From positions 1 through 41,016 of the forward strand of contig NZ_AQXX01000081.1 in assembly GCF_000376785.1 (NCBI RefSeq): 41,016 bases of DNA. Direction: 5' to 3'. Under the pieces are notes generated by a model, which saw nothing but the letters and a program-made list of their open reading frames with translations, was not told the origin of the DNA and did no database searches. A program made the position numbers and the translations under genes. This DNA is from Hahella ganghwensis DSM 17046 (GTDB lineage Bacteria > Pseudomonadota > Gammaproteobacteria > Pseudomonadales > Oleiphilaceae). Below, in pieces: positions 34,817 through 41,016 of this stretch. Every line of letters begins with the position of its first letter. Positions within the stretch are counted from its first letter, which is position 1.

Positions 34817-35326
34817 ATGACGACACACCCAAAGGATGCTCTGGTGAGAAGCGTCCGTACCTCAGACGTACATCAGTTAGCCCCGAGGTTAAGGATGATT
34901 GACAGAGAGGAAGCCAGTGCTGCCACAGGAAAATCCCCACTTGAAGCGCTTCTGATAGGAGTAGCCCGGTCTCCAGCCAGCTATAGCGTTTTATTGAACG
35001 GCAAAGTGATCTGCATCTTCGGAGCCTCCATGTCCCATATTCCCGGATTGGGGATTCCCTGGCTTTTGGCCAGTGATGATTTTTATGAGTTACCTCTGAG
35101 ACTGATGAAGGAAACACCACTCTGGTTGAGCCGAATCAGTCAGCCCTATTCCAAATTACAAAACTACGTTTCTGCCGAGAATCATAAAGCCATCCGCTGG
35201 CTTCAATGGCTCGGTTTTGAATTCCAACGAAAAGTGGAAAATTTTGGTGGAGGACCTACCACCTATTGGGAGTTTTGCATGGAAGTCAGACAACCATCTG
35301 CAAAAACTCTTATTCGATCCATTTAA
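34817..35326 (+). CDS. phage Gp13-like (DUF2833) GNAT-fold protein
   Basis: 169 residues from the ATG at 34817, with TGAGG five bases upstream and inside the predicted sigma54 transcript. The body reads VRSVRTSDVHQLAPRLRMID, REEASAATGKSPLEALL, then ASYSVLLNGKVICIFGAS, GLGIPWLLASDDF, and near the end NYVSAENHKAIRWLQWLGFEF. This follows the small GNAT-like family of T7 gp13-type internal virion or host-modifying proteins (DUF2833), usually coded by phages. Here no other phage gene is near. It lies 20 bp before the beta-propeller gene in one transcript. It may acetylate or otherwise modify that partner; this is a guess from context. Confidence 0.75.
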   Translation: MTTHPKDALVRSVRTSDVHQLAPRLRMIDREEASAATGKSPLEALLIGVARSPASYSVLLNGKVICIFGASMSHIPGLGIPWLLASDDFYELPLRLMKETPLWLSRISQPYSKLQNYVSAENHKAIRWLQWLGFEFQRKVENFGGGPTTYWEFCMEVRQPSAKTLIRSI

Positions 35327-35346
35327 AACTCTGGAGATTATCCAAT

Positions 35347-37998
35347 ATGTGTGGAACAGAAATACCTGTCATGCCCGATCATTCCGGACATGACATAGCA
35401 CATGCCGTCGACATCGGTACATTCAGCAATAAGGGACAGTCGATATCCACGCCCTCGGATTATATTGGCAAAGACAAATCGGGAACTGTGGATTACAGTG
35501 ACTACTGGTCTTTTAGACAAAATATCAGTGCAGGTGCGACCTTACGTATCACCACTTCTGGCAATGGCGCCAGTTCCATTGAAGGGTTAAACATTTATCA
35601 GGTTAACAGCAATGGCAGCAATCAAGCCATTGCCAGTGGACTATATCAAGGAAAGGAGTTCGGCGTTCGGCAAAACCTGGTCGAAGAGCAAATACAACAC
35701 TTTGTGCTGGAGGTCACCAGTAGCGACAGCCGGAGTAACAATGACCAACCTTACGTGATTACCCTGGAAGTTGTCGAGCCGGGCGACTATACCACTACTG
35801 CGGTTGATCATGGCGTACCCTGGACGCATACAGATTCCGTCACCTACCAGGATCAACTCTCCGCCGGAGATACCGATGTCTTCAAGATTCCCATGGAAAA
35901 GGGGCATGGCTATGAAATTGAGTTTGATCCTCAAGGTGCCCCATTTACCGATATATCGATCTGGGAGCCTGGCGCGTCTTCTCCACGAAACCTGAAAATT
36001 GCCACCAAGAAAACCCCGTATAAAGTTGAATATACGGCGACCCACGCAGGCGAGCATTTTATCGCATTTCATGAAGTCAGTAGTGGTAGTCCTACACTAT
36101 TCAACTACCAATACACACTCAGACATAGCAGCAATAGTGCAGACTCACCAGCTAGCATATTTGTCGGGAATCCCTACGACTATAACTGTGGTACGGGGCT
36201 GGGAGGCACCGGCGAAAATCCGAGCAGCGACCCCAATCTGTGCTATTTGGAACGAGGACTGTTCAACCGTCAGGCACCTAACTCAGGTGCGGTGTATTTC
36301 TACAAGGAGTCTTTCGGCAAGTGGCAATTGGAGGACTATCTGAAGGCTCCGAACCCGGATATGCAAGATCGGTTTGGTACCTCGGCGTCACTTGGAGTCA
36401 ACGGCCTCTTACTGGCGGTTGGTGCTCCAGGGGAAAGCAACTGCGGTAAAAACATCGGCGGTATGGATAACAATGGGGAAACCTGGTGTTCCTTCCCCAA
36501 TCCTCATGACAATCAGGCTCGTGAGTCGGGCGCAGTATATCTCTACAGCAAAGATACCGGTAACTGGCAGCGCACTGACTACGTGAAGTCTCCCAACTCC
36601 AATACTGAAGATCACTTCGGTGACGCTCTTTACCTGGCCACTAAGTACACGCCTTATCTGTTTGTCGGTGCTCCGGGAGAAGATAACTGCGGTGCCGGTA
36701 TCGGAGGCACGGAGTTCAATCCGAACTGGAATCATCCTGATTACCAGAACACCAATGACTGTAACGGCCACCCAGACGATAACGGGATGAAAAGTGCCGG
36801 TGCCGTGTACATCTACAAACGGGATAACTACAACCGTTGGCCGAATCCGGTCTACCTGAAATCCCCCAATCCGGACGAGGCAGACATCTTCGGCACCAGC
36901 CTGCGCTCCACACCCGATGCCCGTACACTTGTGGTTTCCGCTCCCCAGGAAGACAACTGCGGCTCTGGTGTTGGGGGTCAGGGCACCACGAATACTCAAA
37001 GCCAATGCGAAAACCCGGGTTACACCAATAATCAGGCCATGGATGCCGGAGCGTTGTATGTGTATGGCAGAAGTGGAGACAGCTGGGCATTGGAAGCTTA
37101 TCTGAAAGCGCCTAATCCGGACATCTACGATCAGTTCGGTGCCGCTTTCAACATGAACAGTCGAGGGGACATGATCGTGGTCGGAGCCCCCAACGAAGAT
37201 GGGTGTAGTCCCACATCCCCGGGTTGTAGCGGTAATCTTTCAGATAACAGTATCCCGGACTCAGGTGCAGCCTATGTATACCGCAAAGTAAACGGCACCT
37301 GGCAATACGAAGCCTACCTGAAAGCGCCCAATCCGGATCAGGCGGATAGCTTCGGCAACGGAGTTTTCATTGCTTCAGACACCCGCATACTGGTAGGAGC
37401 CCCAGGTGAGGATAACTGTGGCGCCGGTACCGGAGGAACAGACGATCCGCAACTAAACAATCCTCAACTCATCAGTTGCACAGAAGAACGGGGTCCCCAG
37501 AATAATGAAGGCCTGGATTCCGGTGCCATGTATGTATTTGAGAAAGAAAATGGGAATTGGATATTCAAAGACTATATCAAGGCCCCCAATCCCGATATCG
37601 CCGATCGTTTTGCGACTTCAGGATACTTTCTGAGTGAAGACCGTATGATCGTCAATGCCCCCGGAGAAGACAACTGTGGTCTGGGGGTCGGCGGAACCGG
37701 CCAGTCGCCTGAATTCAATTGCTACAATCCAGGCGCTTTAAACAATGACTCAACAGACTCTGGGGCTCTTTACATTTTCAGTAAGGAAAGTGGCAACTGG
37801 ACACATCAGAGTTATTTAAAAGCCCCCAATACCTATCCGCAAAACTTCTTCGGAGGTGGCTCCATTGGCTCTGATGATAGTGGCGGAAGTGAGGAAGTGG
37901 CAGAGGAAGATCCCCTATGCCCGCCTGAAAAAGGGGCTAACTGGCGTCATACACTTTTGAATCTGATCGTCTGTGTCGGCAGCTACGGACCTAACTAA
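35347..37998 (+). CDS. seven-bladed FG-GAP beta-propeller protein with a cysteine pair in each blade
   Basis: 883 residues from the ATG at 35347 (GGAG ten bases before it). The N-terminal 260 residues hold two beta-sandwich segments like the pre-peptidase C-terminal domain (DYSDYWSFRQNISAGATLRI; QLSAGDTDVFKIPMEKG). Seven repeats of about 70-95 residues follow (about 275-860), each with VGAPGEDNCG-G-GG, a second Cys, SGAVYVY, W and YLKAPNPD-x-DxFG. Seven blades make a closed integrin-alpha-like propeller. Each blade has two Cys, 14 in all, as if to form one disulfide per blade, which suggests an extracytoplasmic place. Yet I see no Sec signal, lipobox or RTX tail. The C-terminus (about 865-883) is hydrophobic. 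Function unknown. Confidence 0.85.
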   Translation: MCGTEIPVMPDHSGHDIAHAVDIGTFSNKGQSISTPSDYIGKDKSGTVDYSDYWSFRQNISAGATLRITTSGNGASSIEGLNIYQVNSNGSNQAIASGLYQGKEFGVRQNLVEEQIQHFVLEVTSSDSRSNNDQPYVITLEVVEPGDYTTTAVDHGVPWTHTDSVTYQDQLSAGDTDVFKIPMEKGHGYEIEFDPQGAPFTDISIWEPGASSPRNLKIATKKTPYKVEYTATHAGEHFIAFHEVSSGSPTLFNYQYTLRHSSNSADSPASIFVGNPYDYNCGTGLGGTGENPSSDPNLCYLERGLFNRQAPNSGAVYFYKESFGKWQLEDYLKAPNPDMQDRFGTSASLGVNGLLLAVGAPGESNCGKNIGGMDNNGETWCSFPNPHDNQARESGAVYLYSKDTGNWQRTDYVKSPNSNTEDHFGDALYLATKYTPYLFVGAPGEDNCGAGIGGTEFNPNWNHPDYQNTNDCNGHPDDNGMKSAGAVYIYKRDNYNRWPNPVYLKSPNPDEADIFGTSLRSTPDARTLVVSAPQEDNCGSGVGGQGTTNTQSQCENPGYTNNQAMDAGALYVYGRSGDSWALEAYLKAPNPDIYDQFGAAFNMNSRGDMIVVGAPNEDGCSPTSPGCSGNLSDNSIPDSGAAYVYRKVNGTWQYEAYLKAPNPDQADSFGNGVFIASDTRILVGAPGEDNCGAGTGGTDDPQLNNPQLISCTEERGPQNNEGLDSGAMYVFEKENGNWIFKDYIKAPNPDIADRFATSGYFLSEDRMIVNAPGEDNCGLGVGGTGQSPEFNCYNPGALNNDSTDSGALYIFSKESGNWTHQSYLKAPNTYPQNFFGGGSIGSDDSGGSEEVAEEDPLCPPEKGANWRHTLLNLIVCVGSYGPN

Positions 37999-38030
37999 TA
38001 GGTAGCTACGCGCCTAATGAATAACATACC

Positions 38031-38057
38031 AAATGAGAGGCTTGGCCTCTCATTTTT
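38031..38057. terminator. bidirectional intrinsic terminator between propeller gene and ptsP
   Basis: An 11-bp stem, AAATGAGAGGC (38031-38041) with GCCTCTCATTT (38045-38055), loop TTG, running into five T. It lies 33 bp past the propeller stop and directly beside the convergent ptsP stop, so it can serve both. Confidence 0.9.
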
Positions 38058-38058
38058 C

Positions 38059-40347
38059 TCAGCTTGCCCCAGCCCGAATCAAACCTCCAAGTCCCATGAG
38101 ATCCAGCTCCTTTTCCAGCATTCTGCGAATTCTGTGTTCGTCAGATTTACGCTTGGCTTTGGTCCAGAGCTCCGCTGCCCGCTCTTGGGTAATGGTTCGA
38201 ATAACGAGTTTGGTCTTCGGCAGGTTGTAGGCGGAGAGACTAAGCATTTCAACGCCCATTCCCAATAACAGAATCACGGCTGCAGGATCTGCCGCCATTT
38301 CACCGCAGACGCTGACTGGCAGATCATACTTCTGAGCGCTCTGTACCACATGTCCGATAGAGCGAATAACCGCCGGATTCAGCCAGTTATATAAATCAGA
38401 AACCTTCGGATTATTGCGATCCACGGCGAGAATGTACTGCGTAAAATCATTACTGCCGATCGAGACAAAATCGGCTATTTTGGCAATATCCCTCAACATC
38501 ACCATGGCTGAAGGGACTTCGATCATCGCGCCGACCTGTGGCCGCTGCACCTGTATCCCCGCCTCCCGCATCTGCAGCATGGCCTCGTCAAGCAGCCCAT
38601 GAAAGGCTTTGACTTCATCAAGATGACTGACCATGGGCAGTAGGATCTTCAGGTTGTCCAACCCTTCGGAGGCTCTTAACATCGCCCGGATCTGGCTGAG
38701 AAAAATACTGGTGTTATCAAGCGTAAACCGGATTCCCCGCCATCCTAGAAAAGGATTTTCTTCCGAAAAACTGAAATACGGCAGGTTCTTGTCTCCACCA
38801 ATATCCAGCGTCCGCATGTGCACCGGATTTGGCGCATAGGCTTCAAGAATTTTGCGGTAGATCTGCACCTGTTCGTCCTCGGAGGGAAAGGACTCGTGCA
38901 GCATAAAGGGGATTTCTGAGCGATACAGACCGACCCCTTCCGCACCTCTCATTAAACCAGGTGATATATCCGCCACCAGGCCAGTGTTGGCATATAACTT
39001 AATGCGAAAACCATCAGGTGTCTCCGCCGGAAGATCACGAAGTCCGTCCAGCCCCTGAATAAACTTGGCTTCCTGACGCGCCAGCCGGCGATATTCCTTG
39101 CGCAGGTTTGGTACAGGGTTGAATATGACCACCGCCCGGTAACCATCAATCACGGCTTCTGTATGATCAATCTGTGACGGGTTGATATCCCCAATCCCCA
39201 TCACCGCAGGAATACCCAACGCATTGGCCAGAATCGCAATATGTGAAAGAGACGAACCGCTGGTACAGACAATACCCGCCAGATATTTCGGTGGGAACTG
39301 TGCAATATCAGTAATGCTGATATCTTTTCCGGCCAATATGGTCGGTTCAGTGATCTGAAGCGAATCGGTCCCGTCGTCACCCTGCATATTGGCGTAAACC
39401 CGGTTACCGATATGGCGAATATCATCGGCCTTGGCCTGCAGGTATGGGTCATCCATTTTGGCAAAAACCCTCGCATGGGCTTCGACGGTTTTACGTAACC
39501 CTGTGGCAGCCGACCATCCATCGCGGATGAATTGCTCCGTTTCCGAGGACAGCTCCCGGTCCTCCAGAATCATCTTATACACACTGAACAATGCCAGTAC
39601 ATCTTTCGGTAGCGAGCCTTCCATACGCCGGCCGCTGTTGCGCAGTTCTTCCTTGGCCAGATTCAGCGCACGGGTAAATTTCTCCAATTCAGCATCCGGA
39701 TCTGTTGCCAACCGATCAGGCACGGATGCCAACTCATAGGTGCTGAGCAGCCAACGCACTCGCCCGATGGCCATGCCGACAGCCCCCTTGACCCCCTGAA
39801 ACTTCAGATTGGATTCAATGGGAACATCCGGTTGCGCCAGGAAAGTTTTAACATCCTCCGCATGCACCCACTGACTCAAAGGACCAGCCAACTGGGCGGC
39901 AATCGTGATCACAAAGGCTTCTTGTTCATCACTGAAATAGGACGCATCTTCTTTCTGGACCGCAATAACACCAATCAGCTTACGAAAGCTGATAATCGGC
40001 ACGCCCAGAAAAGCGGCGTAACGCTCTTCACGGGTTTCAGGAAAATACCGGAATTTGGGATGTTCACTGGCATTGTCGACATTCAACAAGGACTGGTGCT
40101 GAGCGATATAACCAACCAGACCACTCCCCACCCGCAGTCGAACCTGGCCTACCGATTGCTGATCAAGGCCCCGGGTGGCCACCAGTGCCAACTCGGCGGA
40201 ATCCGGCTCTAGCAGATAAATACTGCAAACATCGGCTGCCATGGACTGCTGCACCCGATCGACAATAAGTTCCAGAAGATCCTTGGCTGCTTTGAGATCA
40301 GCAGCATCCTGAAAAATATCTCGTAATGTCTTTAACGGCTCCAGCAT
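38059..40347 (-). CDS. ptsP: PEP-protein phosphotransferase of the nitrogen PTS (EI-Ntr)
   Basis: 762 residues. An N-terminal GAF domain (about 15-160) is followed by an enzyme I N-terminal domain and the phospho-histidine swivel. The swivel reads CTSGSSLSHIAILANALGIPA, with the active His near residue 370. The C-terminal PEP-binding barrel has GAEGVGLYRSEIPF, the MRTLDIGGDK block, GWRGIRF and SVCGEMAADP. It takes phosphate from PEP to the NPr/EIIA-Ntr chain, which tunes potassium, nitrogen and carbon-storage control. It is usually near rppH or lgt; here the left neighbour is the sigma54 locus and the right an IS. Length and motifs are normal. Confidence 0.95.
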   Translation of the reverse strand: MLEPLKTLRDIFQDAADLKAAKDLLELIVDRVQQSMAADVCSIYLLEPDSAELALVATRGLDQQSVGQVRLRVGSGLVGYIAQHQSLLNVDNASEHPKFRYFPETREERYAAFLGVPIISFRKLIGVIAVQKEDASYFSDEQEAFVITIAAQLAGPLSQWVHAEDVKTFLAQPDVPIESNLKFQGVKGAVGMAIGRVRWLLSTYELASVPDRLATDPDAELEKFTRALNLAKEELRNSGRRMEGSLPKDVLALFSVYKMILEDRELSSETEQFIRDGWSAATGLRKTVEAHARVFAKMDDPYLQAKADDIRHIGNRVYANMQGDDGTDSLQITEPTILAGKDISITDIAQFPPKYLAGIVCTSGSSLSHIAILANALGIPAVMGIGDINPSQIDHTEAVIDGYRAVVIFNPVPNLRKEYRRLARQEAKFIQGLDGLRDLPAETPDGFRIKLYANTGLVADISPGLMRGAEGVGLYRSEIPFMLHESFPSEDEQVQIYRKILEAYAPNPVHMRTLDIGGDKNLPYFSFSEENPFLGWRGIRFTLDNTSIFLSQIRAMLRASEGLDNLKILLPMVSHLDEVKAFHGLLDEAMLQMREAGIQVQRPQVGAMIEVPSAMVMLRDIAKIADFVSIGSNDFTQYILAVDRNNPKVSDLYNWLNPAVIRSIGHVVQSAQKYDLPVSVCGEMAADPAAVILLLGMGVEMLSLSAYNLPKTKLVIRTITQERAAELWTKAKRKSDEHRIRRMLEKELDLMGLGGLIRAGAS

Positions 40348-40486
40348 CTAATAACTCTGAGGTACGGCAATTGGAGGGAAGCGTTCAAACGCAGGTCTTA
40401 CTACTATACTGATCGTTAGCCAATCCACCAAGAGGGATTTGGGGTTAGCTGGCCAAAAAGAGGGAGAAATTTTGGGATTCAATAAA

Positions 40487-40513
40487 GGGGTCTGACTCAG
40501 AGAGTCAGACCCC
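40487..40513. repeat. REP-like 12-bp palindrome GGGGTCTGACTC
   Basis: A perfect 12-bp stem (40487-40498 with 40502-40513), loop AGA. On the minus strand it is followed by TTTATT and could end the truncated gene at 40533-40735. Palindromes with this GGGGTCTGACTC core recur between genes in many gammaproteobacteria as REP-type repeats. Confidence 0.65.
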
Positions 40514-40532
40514 TATAATGCTGACAGTCTAG

Positions 40533-40735
40533 TTACCAGGCGTTATTGATCTCGACCTGGATGGTATTCCACTCATCATCACTGACAGAAAGAACACCGT
40601 TGGATGGCGCCGGGTAAGAGGACATAACAGTCGCCAGGGATCTTACTGATTCAACCGCAATTGTCCCGTCACTCGCGACTATAGATTCAATCGTGTTGCT
40701 TCCTTCAATGAAGACACCTGTCACGGTGACCATTC
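40533..40735 (-). pseudogene. 3' remnant of an unknown gene cut by the IS66 element
   Basis: About 66 codons on the minus strand, up to the IS edge at 40736. The peptide is Ser-, Thr- and Val-rich (GSNTIESIVASDGTIAVESV) and ends in NAW. It reads like the C-terminal beta-rich end of a secreted or surface protein, but I do not recognise it. The open frame continues a few codons into the IS end, which would give an accidental start. Confidence 0.6.
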
Positions 40736-41016
40736 GTAAGCGTCCGGCTATCACAGGTTGACCGGACCGCTCCAGTTGTGAGGCAGTAATTCAGCAATGG
40801 CACTGTTCTTCTGCGTCGGCAGACGCGCCAGTACATCTTTCAGATAAGCATAGGGATCATGTCCGTTCAGTTTGGCCGATTGGATCAGACTCATTACTGC
40901 CGCTGCCCGCTGACCACTGCGCAGCGATCCGGCAAACAACCAGTTGGAACGACCCAGCGCCCAAGGCCGGATCTGGTTTTCCACCCAATTATTGTCGATG
41001 GGCACGGCGCCATCCT
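40736..41016 (-). mobile_element. IS66-family insertion sequence, one end, runs off the window
   Basis: The edge is at GTAAGCGTCCGGCTATCA (40736-40753), which has the GTAAGCG start seen in IS66-family terminal repeats. The transposase stop lies 15 bp inside. The other end and the 8-bp target duplication (which should match GACCATTC at 40728-40735, or its neighbour) lie beyond the window. Confidence 0.85.
40751..41016 (-). CDS. tnpC: IS66-family transposase TnpC, C-terminal part
   Basis: About 88 residues of the C-terminus, cut by the right window edge. It has IDNNWVENQIRPWALGRSNW, with the catalytic Glu of the DDE triad in NNWVEN, then LFAGSLRSGQRAAAVMSLIQ and NGHDPYAYLKDVLARLPT, a standard IS66 TnpC tail. 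The accessory TnpA and TnpB genes would lie to the right. The frame in view is intact. Confidence 0.93.
   Translation of the reverse strand, partial: DGAVPIDNNWVENQIRPWALGRSNWLFAGSLRSGQRAAAVMSLIQSAKLNGHDPYAYLKDVLARLPTQKNSAIAELLPHNWSGPVNL

Noticed and set aside
34817-37998. A prophage remnant
   Set aside because: The GNAT protein is phage-like, but no integrase, capsid, tail or lysis gene is near, and the promoter type is not phage-like.

Overview
The window comes from a Gammaproteobacterium that lives largely on fats, alkanes or acetate, probably a marine relative of Marinobacter, Ketobacter, Alcanivorax or Hahella. Reasons: an acetate-switch two-component system of the CrbS/CrbR (MxtR/ErdR) type, a bacterial fatty acyl-CoA reductase of the 512-residue Marinobacter type, a PlsB acyltransferase, two family I lipases each with its own steric chaperone, and the nitrogen-type PTS enzyme PtsP. 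Base composition is near 50% GC over most of the window. No tRNA, rRNA or CRISPR array was seen.

Layout. 0.1-2.2 kb: Na+/solute symporter and its DUF4212 partner (minus). 2.4-6.0 kb: divergent transporter-kinase fusion (CrbS-like). 6.0-7.9 kb: an AT-richer accessory patch with three small unknown ORFs and a decayed macro-domain gene; it separates the kinase from its likely response regulator at 7.9-8.6 kb. 8.8-14.9 kb: double-FHA protein, fatty acyl-CoA reductase, alpha/beta hydrolase, then a divergent methyltransferase + DUF2156 pair. 15.0-20.5 kb: murI-nudC, then a three-gene GldA/F/G-type ABC operon. 20.9-23.4 kb: plsB, followed by eleven exact copies of a 7-bp repeat. 23.7-26.2 kb: a second response regulator and a convergent hybrid kinase. 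26.4-31.1 kb: two tandem lipase-foldase units under a probable AraC-type regulator (31.4-32.5 kb). 32.9-38.0 kb: a sigma54 activator, a textbook -24/-12 promoter, a small phage Gp13-like GNAT protein and a seven-bladed, cysteine-paired FG-GAP beta-propeller protein. 38.1-40.3 kb: ptsP. From 40.7 kb an IS66-family element runs off the right edge and has cut an unknown gene.

How the parts fit. The left block senses and imports acetate or a similar small acid. The middle carries acyl-chain metabolism (reductase, hydrolase, PlsB). The lipase block releases fatty acids outside the cell. The most surprising single observation is that the downstream lipase has Gly (GGT) where the active one has its catalytic Ser (AGT), while the rest of its triad and its own chaperone are kept. 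The best candidate for an undescribed system is the sigma54-controlled GNAT + beta-propeller pair at 34.6-38.0 kb, with its own dedicated activator and TATAACC sites.
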